The position numbers were made by a program, and so were the translations under genes. From NCBI GenBank assembly GCA_021812245.1, contig JAKAOK010000007.1:1-64000 (forward strand): a DNA stretch of 64,000 nucleotides, in the 5' to 3' direction. Positions 48,808 to 59,212 of the stretch are shown here, piece by piece; position 1 is the stretch's first letter; each line of letters opens with the position of its first letter. The notes beneath the pieces are model-generated. The model ran no database searches. It was not told the DNA's origin and saw only the letters and a program-made list of their open reading frames with translations. The DNA comes from a bacterium. Lineage in GTDB: Bacteria; SZUA-79; Acidulodesulfobacterales; Acidulodesulfobacteraceae.

Positions 48808-49863
48808 ATGACGTCTAATAAGTACAAACTTACAAACCTGACAAGTGCCCACGGCTGAGGGTGCAAGATAGGTCCGGAGGACCTTTCTAAAATTCTCGAA
48901 AAATTGTCCGTGCCTGAAAACGACAATGTTTTAGTCGGGTTCGGATATAAAGACGATGCAGGCGTTTATAGAATCAACGACGATACATGTCTTATTCAGA
49001 CCGTAGATTTTTTTACTCCGGTCGTGGATGACCCCTATTCTTTCGGTCAGATTGCCGCAGCCAATGCTCTTTCGGATGTTTATGCCATGGGGGGGAAGCC
49101 TTTAACGGCGTTAAATATTGCCTGTTTTCCTATAAACGATATAGAAAAAGAGGTTTTTAATCTTATACTTATGGGCGGATTAGATAAGATTAAAGAAGCT
49201 GGCGCCGCGCTTTTAGGGGGTCATTCAATCGATGATAAAGAAATAAAATACGGTCTTAGCGTTACTGGTATATGCGGCATAGATGAAATTTATTCAAATA
49301 GCGGCGCGGAACAGGGGGATATTCTATATCTAACTAAAAGTCTCGGTACTGGATTTGCCGTAAGCGCCATATGTACGGATTTTCTTAATGAAGATACGCT
49401 GAACGAGGCTACGCTGTCTATGTCGAAGCTAAACAAATATGCTTCCGAATTAGCGGTTTCTTTAATGTCGCCTAATGCCGTAACCGACGTTACCGGGTTC
49501 GGGCTGATAGGGCATCTGAGCGAAATGATGATTGCAAGCGGAACCAGATGTGAAATAGACTTGAATTCCCTTCCCGTTATAAACGGTGTTCCGGAATTGA
49601 TAAAAAAGGGCATTAATCCGGCGGGAACAAAGCGCAACAGAAAATATTTCAGCGAATATACGTCTATGAAAGACGGGCTTGAGGAAAATTTATTATGGAT
49701 AGCTTTTGGGGCGGAAACTTCGGGGGGTTTAATATTTTCGGTTCCGAAAGACAAAGCCTCTGAAACGGAAAAAATATTTAAAATCAAGGGCGAACCTCTT
49801 TATAAGATAGGCAGGGTTTTAGATAAAAGCGTAAAAGACGGCATTTATATAAACATAACATAA
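48808..49863 (+). CDS. selD: Selenide, water dikinase SelD as a selenoprotein (in-frame UGA = Sec at 48856-48858)
   Basis: ATG 48808 reads MTSNKYKLTNLTSAHG-U-GCKIGPEDLSKILEKLSV then continues in frame into the listed ORF ([39 protein letters not shown]-type motifs). Confidence 0.95.
48870..48884 (+). promoter_or_regulatory. Probable bSECIS hairpin of selD
   Basis: AGGTCC-GGA-GGACCT, 6-bp perfect stem beginning 11 nt after the UGA. Confidence 0.65.
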
Positions 49864-49865
49864 TA

Positions 49866-51116
49866 ATGAAATACTCGCTCGGCGTAGATCTTGGCACGAC
49901 GACAGTTGCGGCAATTTTAACCGGCGGCGAAAAAACCGTTTTTCCGGCTAAAAGCCTCTTAAATTTTCAGTATCCGGAATTCGGTCTGGATTCCGTAAAG
50001 AGGATACAGAACGGTTTAGATAAAAATTCGGTTAGAAAACTGCAGGAAAGGGCGGTATCTACTTTAAACGCCATCGTAGATTCATACAGAAATGAGTTAG
50101 GATTCGATTACGGCGATATAAAAGAAGTTGCGGTTGCCGGCAATACCGTTATGGAAATGGCATTGTGCGGCTACCCTTTGGTATCTCTTTCAAAGCCTCC
50201 TTACAGACCTATGTCCGAACTCTTCTTTCCGGATAACACCGATTATTTTCCGGACTTTCATCCTAAAAATAAGAAATTATTTATTTTTCCGGTATTAGAC
50301 GGCTTTGTAGGAGGAGATATGGTCGCTTCTATTTATTATTTAAATATGATAAGGAGCGACAAGCCGGTTTTTATCGCTGATTTCGGAACAAACGTCGAGA
50401 TAGCCGTCGGCTTTAAAGATAAAATATATACTACTTCCGCTCCTGCAGGACCGGCATTTGAAGGCGGAAATATAAAATCGGGAATGACCGCTTCGGACGG
50501 GGCCATTTACGAGGTGCGCCTCAAGGACGGTTCATTTAAGATTAAAACTATATCGGATTCGGCTCCATCCGGAATTTGCGGCAGCGGCATAATGAGTCTT
50601 ATCTATGAACTTTTAAAAGAAGGCGTAATAAATAAAAACGGTAGAATTTTGCCTCCTGAAGAGATAGAATCCGAAAATTTTACCGTTGTCGTAAAAGCCG
50701 AAAAAGCAGATGAAAATGAAATTATTCTTTATTTTGACGGGAAAAATAATATAAAGTTTTTTCAGGAAGACGTCAGGCAGTTTCAATTTGCTAAATCGGC
50801 AGTCAAATCGGCTTCCGAAATACTGCTTGATAAATTTAAAATTTCGGACTATGAAGATTTCGACGTATATATCTCGGGAACGTTCGGGAGCCATATAAGA
50901 CCCGATATTATAGACTTAATCGATATCTTTCCTTTCAAAGAAAAGAGTATTAACATCCTAGACGGGTCGGTCCTTTCCGGATGCTTGAAATACATATCGG
51001 CGGATTCATTGCAAAGGGAAAGAGATATAAAAGATATAATTAAAATATCTAAAAATTTCCCTCTTTCGGGCAGCGGGATTTTCCAAAAATATTTTATCGG
51101 GAATTTATCGTTTTAG
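49866..51116 (+). CDS. ASKHA-domain (DUF4445/RACo-like) protein lacking the N-terminal ferredoxin domain
   Basis: SLGVDLGTTTVAAIL, VAVAGNTVMEMAL, FIADFGTNVEIAV, TSAPAGPAFEGGNIKSGM, GICGSGIMSLIYEL. Confidence 0.87.
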   Translation: MKYSLGVDLGTTTVAAILTGGEKTVFPAKSLLNFQYPEFGLDSVKRIQNGLDKNSVRKLQERAVSTLNAIVDSYRNELGFDYGDIKEVAVAGNTVMEMALCGYPLVSLSKPPYRPMSELFFPDNTDYFPDFHPKNKKLFIFPVLDGFVGGDMVASIYYLNMIRSDKPVFIADFGTNVEIAVGFKDKIYTTSAPAGPAFEGGNIKSGMTASDGAIYEVRLKDGSFKIKTISDSAPSGICGSGIMSLIYELLKEGVINKNGRILPPEEIESENFTVVVKAEKADENEIILYFDGKNNIKFFQEDVRQFQFAKSAVKSASEILLDKFKISDYEDFDVYISGTFGSHIRPDIIDLIDIFPFKEKSINILDGSVLSGCLKYISADSLQRERDIKDIIKISKNFPLSGSGIFQKYFIGNLSF

Positions 51117-52152
51117 CCTTAAGTTGTCCGCACCCGCCGTTTATAGAACTAGCTTTGGAAAATCTCACCGTTACCGTAAAGCCCGCTTTAGCCAATTTTG
51201 ATTTAAAATTATCGACTTCGGCATCGTCAGGTCTTTCGAAGTTTTTCAGATATATCGAATTTTGCTCTTTATTTAAAGGTATCAGGTTAAATTTTACCTT
51301 TGCAGGCGAAAACATTTTAATTAATTTTTTGGCGTTTTCTATGCCGTCATTTATCCCTTTTATCAGTACATATTCTATCGTTGTTTTGTTATGAACCGAA
51401 GGTTTTTTGCCGTTTATCAAAGCGGATAAATTTTCTATAGGAAATTTTTTATTAATGGGCATAAGCATACTTCTTGTTATATTGTCGGATGCGTTTAATG
51501 ATACCGCAATCTTATATCTGTATTCATTGAAATTTAAGCCGCTTAAAACATTCAGCATGCCGCATGTGGAAACGGTTATTTTTCTCGGAGCTATGCCGAT
51601 AAATTTATCGTTAGATATTATATCTAACGATTTTTCTACTTCTTCTATATTATCTAAAGGTTCGCCCATACCCATAAAAACAATATTGGTAATCCCGATG
51701 CCGGTATCGTTTTCTACGGTCAATATCTGGGATATTATTTCTCCGGACGTCAGGTTTCTGGTAAAACCCAGACCAGAGGTTTCACAGTAAGCACAGCCCA
51801 TTCTGCACCCTATTTGGGACGATAAGCATAAGGTTTTTCTGTTTCTATAGTTTATTAAAACGGATTCTATTATCCCTCCGTCCCTAAATTTTATCAGATA
51901 TTTTTTAGAACCGCCTCCTGCATCCGTTTCATATTGCGTATCTACGATTTCCGAAAGGACGGCATTAAAATTATCCGTAAGATTTTTCCTGAGAGGTTTA
52001 GGAATATCCGTCATTTTAGAAAAATCGAAAAGCCTGCAGTAATAAATCCATCTCATAATCTGTTCGGCGTTGTATTTTTTAAATCCCTTTTCGATGCAGT
52101 ATTCCTCAAGTTCTTTTTGTGATTTGTCGAATATCCAATATTTACTGTCCAT
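51094..52152 (-). CDS. rlmN: 23S rRNA (A2503-C2)-methyltransferase RlmN
   Basis: SSQIGCRMGCAYCETSGLGFTRNLTSGEI, NIVFMGMGEPLDN, SINGGCGQLK. Confidence 0.96.
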   Translation of the reverse strand: MDSKYWIFDKSQKELEEYCIEKGFKKYNAEQIMRWIYYCRLFDFSKMTDIPKPLRKNLTDNFNAVLSEIVDTQYETDAGGGSKKYLIKFRDGGIIESVLINYRNRKTLCLSSQIGCRMGCAYCETSGLGFTRNLTSGEIISQILTVENDTGIGITNIVFMGMGEPLDNIEEVEKSLDIISNDKFIGIAPRKITVSTCGMLNVLSGLNFNEYRYKIAVSLNASDNITRSMLMPINKKFPIENLSALINGKKPSVHNKTTIEYVLIKGINDGIENAKKLIKMFSPAKVKFNLIPLNKEQNSIYLKNFERPDDAEVDNFKSKLAKAGFTVTVRFSKASSINGGCGQLKAKTINSR

Positions 52153-52264
52153 ATTTATTATTTTTTTACGGGCCTTCCTTGCTTGTTTTTAATGATAAAA
52201 TATGGTAAATTTTATTATAGTATATATCTATTATAACATTTAAAAAATAGGGGATATATAAATA

Positions 52265-52942
52265 ATGAACGGAACCGCGTTATTTTACGGTATGAACGCA
52301 GGCGAGACTATTTATGGAAAAAGCGTAAGCATTATAGATTCTCTTTTGAAAGACGAGGAACATTTCAACGATTCATATTCCGAAGCCGAGAAGGCGGTCG
52401 TAAAAAGGGTTATCCATGCCACAAGCGACATAAGTTATGCCGGAACTATTTTTTTTACCAATGGTTCCGCAGAAAAAGGCATAAGGCTCATTAAAGAAAA
52501 AATCGTTAAAAAAGAACCTTTAAAAATAGTATGCGATTCGGAGATGACAAGGGCGGGAATAAGCAGAAACGTCAATAAAAATATAATTATGGATTTAAGC
52601 TGTTATATAAATTCCGTCGGAATGCCTACCGATGCCGGAACGACTAAATCGGCTTTTTCTATAAAAACCGCTATAAGCGAAACATTGCCCGATATAATAA
52701 TAATAGGCAATGCTCCCACCGCGCTGACCGGGGCGATGGAGCTCTGTGGCGGACTTTATGAAACGATAAACTACAAACCGTCTTTAATTATCGGAATGCC
52801 CGTGGGTTTTGTGGGCGCGGCGGAGTCGAAGGCGGCTCTTTATAAAAATAACTTTTATAATGCTATAGGAAATTTTGGAAATTTGGGCGGCAGTTCATCC
52901 GCCGCCGCCGCTATGAATGCTTTATTGCGTGAAAGCTTATGA
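52265..52942 (+). CDS. cbiC: Precorrin-8X/cobalt-precorrin-8 methylmutase
   Basis: RVIHATSDISYAGTIFF, CDSEMTRAGISR, GNAPTAL, PVGFVGAAESKAAL. Confidence 0.92.
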   Translation: MNGTALFYGMNAGETIYGKSVSIIDSLLKDEEHFNDSYSEAEKAVVKRVIHATSDISYAGTIFFTNGSAEKGIRLIKEKIVKKEPLKIVCDSEMTRAGISRNVNKNIIMDLSCYINSVGMPTDAGTTKSAFSIKTAISETLPDIIIIGNAPTALTGAMELCGGLYETINYKPSLIIGMPVGFVGAAESKAALYKNNFYNAIGNFGNLGGSSSAAAAMNALLRESL

Positions 52943-53520
52943 AGACTTTATATGTTTTTATTGCGGCCACCGTTTTTTTAATAAACATAATTTACCTCAA
53001 TGTCGCCGCAGCCGATATCTATATGCGCGTCGGCAAAAATGGAACCGCTTATTTCTCAAACGTTCCGGTTTCGAGCGGATATAATCTTTATATGCGCACG
53101 GAAAGGAACGGCGGCAATAATCTAAAGAATTACGGACATATATTATATAAAAATATAATACTCAAGGCTTCAAAAAAATATAACGTAAGTCCGAAATTAA
53201 TAGAAGCGGTCATTAAAGCCGAATCGGGATTTAACATAAAAGCGGTTTCGGATAAAGGAGCGGAAGGGCTTATGCAGCTTATGCCCCAAACGCAGAGAAG
53301 GCTCGATGTAGCCGACCCTTTTAATCCGTCTCAGAATATTTACGGCGGCACCGAATATTTAAAGAGCCTTATAGCCAAATATAGAGGCAATCTGCCATTG
53401 GCCCTCGCCGCTTATAATGCCGGCAGTAAAGCCGTTAAAAAGTACGGCGGCATACCCCCGTACGACGAGACCCGCAACTACGTCAACGAAGTTATGGAAT
53501 ACTATAAGGAAAAGAGATAG
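52939..53520 (+). CDS. Lytic transglycosylase (SLT domain)
   Basis: LIEAVIKAESGFNIKAVSDKGAEGLMQLMPQTQ, LALAAYNAGSKAV. Confidence 0.93.
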   Translation: MKTLYVFIAATVFLINIIYLNVAAADIYMRVGKNGTAYFSNVPVSSGYNLYMRTERNGGNNLKNYGHILYKNIILKASKKYNVSPKLIEAVIKAESGFNIKAVSDKGAEGLMQLMPQTQRRLDVADPFNPSQNIYGGTEYLKSLIAKYRGNLPLALAAYNAGSKAVKKYGGIPPYDETRNYVNEVMEYYKEKR

Positions 53521-53525
53521 CGCAA

Positions 53526-54086
53526 ATGAAAAATAAAAAGCAGATATACAATATTCCTAATATTCTAACCTTTTCAAGAATTTTGATTATACCCGTAATA
53601 TTTTTTTTGCTATTTTTTAAGGAAGAAATTTACGGGATATATGCCGCCGTTTTTTTCTTTCTCGCAATTTTAACCGATTTTATAGACGGTTATATAGCCA
53701 GAAAAAAAAAGCTGGTGACCAATCTGGGGATTTTTCTGGACCCCATTGCGGATAAATTGCTCGTCATTACTATTCTTATTATGCTGATACCCCTAAAAAG
53801 AATTCCGGCATGGGTTGTAGCTATAATAATATTTAGAGAAATATTCGTTACGGGATTAAGGGCGATAGCAAGCGAAAAAGGCATCGTTATTTCGGCGGGA
53901 AAAGAAGGAAAATGGAAAACGGCGTTTCAAATGTTTGGAATATTTTGCCTGCTTATTTATTATAAACATTTTTATCTGAATTTTGGATATGTAGGTTTGG
54001 CGCTTATTTTTATAAGCATAATATTTTCTTTGATTTCATCGTATAAATATTTAAAAAGCGTATCAGCTGTTCTGCTTAGCGGATAG
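53526..54086 (+). CDS. pgsA: CDP-diacylglycerol-glycerol-3-phosphate 3-phosphatidyltransferase
   Basis: YNIPNILTFSRI, DFIDGYIARKKKLVTNLGIFLDPIADKLL. Confidence 0.94.
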   Translation: MKNKKQIYNIPNILTFSRILIIPVIFFLLFFKEEIYGIYAAVFFFLAILTDFIDGYIARKKKLVTNLGIFLDPIADKLLVITILIMLIPLKRIPAWVVAIIIFREIFVTGLRAIASEKGIVISAGKEGKWKTAFQMFGIFCLLIYYKHFYLNFGYVGLALIFISIIFSLISSYKYLKSVSAVLLSG

Positions 54087-54959
54087 ACTATCCCTTTCTT
54101 TCAAATTTATTTTAGCTTCTTCTATAAGCATATTGTAATTTTTATAGTGTTTCTTTAAATTTAATTCGGAAATTCCATATTTTAAAACAGGTTTTACGTT
54201 GTCGGGGAATTTTAACAATCCTGAAAATTCATCTTTAATTTTTTTAAATTTTTTATCGGCGTTTTCATAATCGGTATGAGGCAGGATGCCGATGAAGCTG
54301 TTAAAATCTATTCTAAAAACTGTATCAGTTTTTCTCAATTTCTGCTTAAAATAAATACCTATATATTTAAGAACACGGTTAAGTCTGTCGTTTCCGAACG
54401 ACTGTCCGAAAAAAATTAAATTTTCAAAATAGAATACCGATACCGATAATGGAAAACGGTATCTTTCCGACCTTTCTGTTTCTTTAGAAAAAATTTCCTC
54501 GAACTGATTTTTTAAAAACATACTGGTTATTTCGTCATAAACCATGCCGGATTTGCCGTTTAAAGAGACGATGTAATCGACTAAAGGCGTGAGGTCGTGA
54601 AAAATAAATAAAGTTCCGGAAAAAAGTCCGAATTTATTTAAAATAGTTATGCTTTCTATATTAAAAAACCTTTCCCTTGTTTGCCCGTCCCCCGTTTTAA
54701 CGTCTATTTTTTTATTTATTGCTATATGGCTAAGTTCATTTATTTGTTTTGCGTCTTCGGATAATCTTTCGTCGTATGAAACGAATATAGTTTCTTTAGA
54801 AGAATTAGAAAGTATTTTAGCAGGTTCGTTCATATAAAGAATTTCGCCTTTAATTCCCTTTATCGCTATAGGCATACTGGAAGAGGAAAATGATTTAGCA
54901 TAATCGAAATCAATGGGTGAATCAGTTGCTAACGGCTGAATACTATTTATAATATCCAT
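54063..54959 (-). CDS. PAS-like plus degenerate GGDEF-domain protein
   Basis: PAS-like IKGEILYMNEPAKIL; DEITSMFLKNQFEEIFSKETERSERYRFPLSVSVFYFEN; DTVFRIDFNSFIGILPHTDYENA in place of the GGDEF loop. Confidence 0.72.
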   Translation of the reverse strand: MDIINSIQPLATDSPIDFDYAKSFSSSSMPIAIKGIKGEILYMNEPAKILSNSSKETIFVSYDERLSEDAKQINELSHIAINKKIDVKTGDGQTRERFFNIESITILNKFGLFSGTLFIFHDLTPLVDYIVSLNGKSGMVYDEITSMFLKNQFEEIFSKETERSERYRFPLSVSVFYFENLIFFGQSFGNDRLNRVLKYIGIYFKQKLRKTDTVFRIDFNSFIGILPHTDYENADKKFKKIKDEFSGLLKFPDNVKPVLKYGISELNLKKHYKNYNMLIEEAKINLKERDSLSAKQNS

Positions 54960-55110
54960 AAAATTTTAAAATAAATCATTTTAAAATTGAATTTTTTTTT
55001 AATATATTTTATACTGATTATAACGGGTTTAATGTTAAATTTACTAAAAATTTAATAATTTAATTCAACTATATAAATAAATTATACAATAATAAAATAT
55101 AAATATAAAT

Positions 55111-56436
55111 ATGAATAAAGAATATGCTTTTTTTTGGGGCTGTACCATACAGGCAAAGTTTCCCTTTATGGAAAAAGCCACCAGATTAGTCTTAGACAGA
55201 TTAAATATAAAATACAGGGATATCGATTCTTTTACTTGCTGTCCCGAAAAATCTTTAGTGAAAAACATCGACGAAGGTCTTTTTGATATAACCGGAATCA
55301 GAAATATCGCTCTTGCCGAAAATGAAAGTGTCGATATAATGTCGGTTTGTACCGGATGTTATTCAAATCTTAAGCAGATAAAGGCAAAAGTCGCATCTAA
55401 CCTTCCGTATCAAAAAAAGTTAAATAAAACTCTTGAAAAATTAAATTTAAACTTTTCGGGTAAATCGTCCGTGTATCATTTTATAGAACACCTGCACGAC
55501 GAAGTCGGACTCGATAAAATCAGGGCAAACGTCAAATATCCGCTTAAAGGTTTAAATATTGCGATACATTACGGATGCCATTTAGTCAGGCCTTCCCACG
55601 CCATAAATTTTGATTCCCCTTTCGAACCCCTTAAATACGACAATATTTTAAAAGCGCTCGGGGCTAACGTCGTCCAGTATAAAAACAAAATGATGTGCTG
55701 CGGACAGGCATTGGACAGAGTCGATGAACACGATAAAGCGCTGATTATGACAAGAATAAAATTAGATTCCATTAACGAGAGCAAAGCCGATGCTATTTCT
55801 ACCGTCTGTCCTTCCTGTTTTACCCAGTTCGATACAAATCAATTTATGCTTTTAAAGGAGGGGCTTAACCGCCAGATTCCGGTCATAACCTTAGAAGAAC
55901 TTATGTGTCTGGCTTTCGGCATAGAGGGCGCCGAAGAGTTTATATTGCAGCATAAAATTAAAGCGGGAAAGTTTATAGAAAAGTTTAACGAAATAAAGGC
56001 TTTGACCGATTATTCAACTGTTTTCGACAGAGACTCTTTAGTCAGATGCTATAATTGCTGCGCATGTAAAAACGATTGTCCGATGAGCCTTTCTTTTGAA
56101 TCTTATGACCCGCCTTTAGTCATAAAAATGATTTTGGACGACGACGTCGAAAGGGCGATGTCGTCGAAAATAGTATGGGAATGTCTTGAATGCCATACAT
56201 GTGTGGAGTTGTGTCCGCAAAATTACAGTTGGGAAACCGTTCTTACTACCCTTAAAAATCTTGCGATAAAAAACGACGTCGGCCCCCGGAATGTTAAAAA
56301 AGCAGAGGAGCTTTTCTTTAAAACATTGAGGCTAGGCGACCCTCAGGAAGGGATGCGGAAGAAATTGGGGCTTCCGCCCGTAAAGAAGGTTTTAGATGTG
56401 GAATTCAAAAGGATTATAGACGAAAATATTTTATAA
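55111..56436 (+). CDS. HdrB-HdrC-like fusion: CCG-domain protein with C-terminal dicluster [4Fe-4S] domain
   Basis: WGCTIQ, SFTCCPEK, CTGCYSNL, HYGCHLVRP, MMCCGQALD, CPSCFTQF then CYNCCACKNDCP and CLECHTCVELCP. Confidence 0.87.
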   Translation: MNKEYAFFWGCTIQAKFPFMEKATRLVLDRLNIKYRDIDSFTCCPEKSLVKNIDEGLFDITGIRNIALAENESVDIMSVCTGCYSNLKQIKAKVASNLPYQKKLNKTLEKLNLNFSGKSSVYHFIEHLHDEVGLDKIRANVKYPLKGLNIAIHYGCHLVRPSHAINFDSPFEPLKYDNILKALGANVVQYKNKMMCCGQALDRVDEHDKALIMTRIKLDSINESKADAISTVCPSCFTQFDTNQFMLLKEGLNRQIPVITLEELMCLAFGIEGAEEFILQHKIKAGKFIEKFNEIKALTDYSTVFDRDSLVRCYNCCACKNDCPMSLSFESYDPPLVIKMILDDDVERAMSSKIVWECLECHTCVELCPQNYSWETVLTTLKNLAIKNDVGPRNVKKAEELFFKTLRLGDPQEGMRKKLGLPPVKKVLDVEFKRIIDENIL

Positions 56437-56520
56437 GACATATTGTTAAAAAAATGTATATATGTTATATTTAAATCGTAAATATTATACAAATTTATAA
56501 TAAAGAATAGAGGGATTAAA

Positions 56521-57657
56521 GTGTTCAGGATAAAAAATAAATTTAATGCGGAAAGAGATATATCCGGATGCGGATTATGCGGCATTATAAACGCAAAAAA
56601 AGTCAAGACGAACGGCGGCGATATAAAAAGGGCTATATCGGTAGAGCATGACAGAGGAAACGGCTTAGGCGGCGGTTTTGCCGTTTACGGCAACTATCCC
56701 GATTATGCCGAATTATATGCTTTTCATATAATGTACGATAATCTTCCGGCCAAGGCGGATGTCGAAGAATATCTTAAAAATAATTTTATAATCGAAAAAG
56801 AAGAGCCTATTCCAACGTTTAGGACTTCTAAAATATATGACCATCCTTATCTGCACCGCTATTTTATAAAGCCTAAATCCGATAGGCCGGACAAGCTGTT
56901 TCATGAACTCGGTGATGACGATTTTGTAGTCAACAGCGTTATGCTGATTAATCAAAATTATGATGGAGCATACGTTTTCTCAAGCGGAAAAAATATGGGA
57001 GCGTTTAAGGGGGTAGGTTATCCTGAAGATATCGCCGATTTTTACAAATTAGAAGAAATCGAAGGCTATATGTGGACGGCGCACAACCGGTTTCCGACAA
57101 ATACGCCGGGCTGGTGGGGAGGCGCTCATCCATTTACGTTATTAGACTGGTCTATCGTGCATAACGGAGAGATATCTTCTTACGGAATAAACAAAAGGTA
57201 TCTTGAGATGTATAAATATAATCTTGCGCTCAGAACGGATACCGAAGTGATAACATATATTCTGGACCTGCTTATCAGAAAGCATAAACTTCCAGTCCGC
57301 CTTGCCCTAACGGTTCTTGCTTCGCCGTTTTATCAGAAAATAGACAAAATGGACGACGATAAAAAAGAGTTATTTACCGCATTAAGGCAGATTTACGGCA
57401 GCGCGCTTTTAAACGGACCTTTTGCTATAGTATTCGGATATTCCAATGGTATGGTAGCTATGAACGACAGGATAAAGCTAAGACCTCTCGTTGCCGCCGC
57501 TATGGGCGATTTTACTTACGTAGCATCGGAAGAAGCCGCAATAAGAGCTGTTTGCCCGTCTCCCGATATCGTATGGTCGCCTAAAGCGGGAGAACCGGTT
57601 ATCGTGGAGTTTGAAGAAAAAAATATACCCCAGAAAGGAGGATTGATCAGCTTATGA
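56521..57657 (+). CDS. Glutamate synthase glutamine amidotransferase domain protein (split GOGAT)
   Basis: CGLCGIINAKK, HNRFPTNTPGWWGGAHPFTLLDWSIVHNGEISSYG. Confidence 0.88.
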   Translation: MFRIKNKFNAERDISGCGLCGIINAKKVKTNGGDIKRAISVEHDRGNGLGGGFAVYGNYPDYAELYAFHIMYDNLPAKADVEEYLKNNFIIEKEEPIPTFRTSKIYDHPYLHRYFIKPKSDRPDKLFHELGDDDFVVNSVMLINQNYDGAYVFSSGKNMGAFKGVGYPEDIADFYKLEEIEGYMWTAHNRFPTNTPGWWGGAHPFTLLDWSIVHNGEISSYGINKRYLEMYKYNLALRTDTEVITYILDLLIRKHKLPVRLALTVLASPFYQKIDKMDDDKKELFTALRQIYGSALLNGPFAIVFGYSNGMVAMNDRIKLRPLVAAAMGDFTYVASEEAAIRAVCPSPDIVWSPKAGEPVIVEFEEKNIPQKGGLISL

Positions 57658-59174
57658 CAAAATCCTCGTTTTCCAATATACAATCCGAATATTTAGCGCT
57701 CATAGACCATAATAAATGCGTCAGGTGTAAAAGATGCATCCAGAATTGCGGATGGGGAACATACAGCTTCGGCGGGGATAAAATTCTTGCCGACCATTCT
57801 AAATGCGTAGCCTGCGGCAGGTGCTATACATACTGTCCGGAAGGAGCTATCTCGATAGTTAAAAACCCTACCGTTCTTAGAGAAAATGCAAATTGGAAAG
57901 AAGGACTCATAAAAAATATTTGGAGGCAGTCGGAAACCGGTGGAATCGTTATCTCCGGTATGGGAACCACTTTCAAATATAAAAAATATTTTGACCATAT
58001 ACTTTTGGATGCCTGTCAGGTTACCAATCCTTCAATAGACCCTCTGCGCGAACCAATGGAACTTAGGACTTATCTGGGCAAAAAGCCTTCAAAGCTGGAT
58101 ATAGATTTTGATGAAACCGGCGAGCCTATTTTAAAATCAAAAATGCCTCCGCAAATAGAATTACAGACCCCATTTGTTTTTGGAGCAATGTCTTACGGCT
58201 CTATCTCTCTTAACGCGCAAAAGGCGATGGCTTTAGCCGCCAGAGCTTTAGGAATCGTTATGAATACCGGCGAGGGAGGATTGCATGACGATTTAGTTCC
58301 GTTCGGTAAGAACATCATAGTTCAAGTCGCTTCGGGGAGATTCGGCGTTCACAGGGACTATCTGAACAGCGGGGTTGCAGTGGAAATAAAAATAGGACAG
58401 GGTGCAAAGCCGGGTATAGGAGGCCATCTTCCCGGCGAGAAAATCGGCGCGGATATATCTAGAACAAGAATGATTCCCGTGGGAACCGATGCAATTTCCC
58501 CTGCCCCGCATCATGACATTTACTCTATCGAAGATTTAAGGCAGCTTATTTATGCCGTTAAAGAGGCCACCGATTATGAAAAACCTGTATCCGTTAAAGT
58601 AGCGGCGGTACATAATATAGCTGCTATAGTAAGCGGAATCGTCAGGGCTGGAGCGGATATTGTTTATATAGACGGTTATACCGGAGGAACGGGAGCCGCC
58701 CCTAATATAATTAAAGACCATGTCGGCATACCTATCGAACTTGCCCTTGCTCAAGTCGATGAAAGACTTAGAGAAGAAGGTATCAGAAACGAGGCTTCGA
58801 TTATAGCGGCGGGAAGCATCAGGTCAAGCGCCGATGCCGTAAAAGCCATTGCTTTAGGTGCGGATGCGGTTGCTATAGGAACCGCCGCTCTAGTAGTTAT
58901 GGGATGCCATGTATGCGGCAAGTGTAATACCGGAAACTGCAGTTGGGGAATTACCACGCAAAGGCCTGAACTTGTAAGGAGGCTGGACCCGGAAGTTTAC
59001 GGAGAGAGATTATATAATTTGATTTCCGCATGGAGCCATGAAATTCAGGAAGTTTTGGGGGCAATGGGGGTTAATTCCATTGAAAGTTTGCGGGGCTCCA
59101 AGGAAAGATTGAGAGGCGTCGAATTAACGGACGCCGAACTAAATGCCCTTGGAATTAAGCATGCGGGATTATAA
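57654..59174 (+). CDS. Archaeal-type glutamate synthase central/FMN domain with N-terminal 2x[4Fe-4S] ferredoxin domain
   Basis: CVRCKRCIQNCGWGTYSF, CVACGRCYTYCPEGAI; FGAMSYGSISLNAQKAMALAA, DGYTGGTGAAP, CHVCGKCNTGNCSWGITTQ. Confidence 0.94.
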   Translation: MTKSSFSNIQSEYLALIDHNKCVRCKRCIQNCGWGTYSFGGDKILADHSKCVACGRCYTYCPEGAISIVKNPTVLRENANWKEGLIKNIWRQSETGGIVISGMGTTFKYKKYFDHILLDACQVTNPSIDPLREPMELRTYLGKKPSKLDIDFDETGEPILKSKMPPQIELQTPFVFGAMSYGSISLNAQKAMALAARALGIVMNTGEGGLHDDLVPFGKNIIVQVASGRFGVHRDYLNSGVAVEIKIGQGAKPGIGGHLPGEKIGADISRTRMIPVGTDAISPAPHHDIYSIEDLRQLIYAVKEATDYEKPVSVKVAAVHNIAAIVSGIVRAGADIVYIDGYTGGTGAAPNIIKDHVGIPIELALAQVDERLREEGIRNEASIIAAGSIRSSADAVKAIALGADAVAIGTAALVVMGCHVCGKCNTGNCSWGITTQRPELVRRLDPEVYGERLYNLISAWSHEIQEVLGAMGVNSIESLRGSKERLRGVELTDAELNALGIKHAGL

Positions 59175-59212
59175 TCTATTTTTAAAAATAAGTAAGGAGC
59201 GTTAATAAAGAT

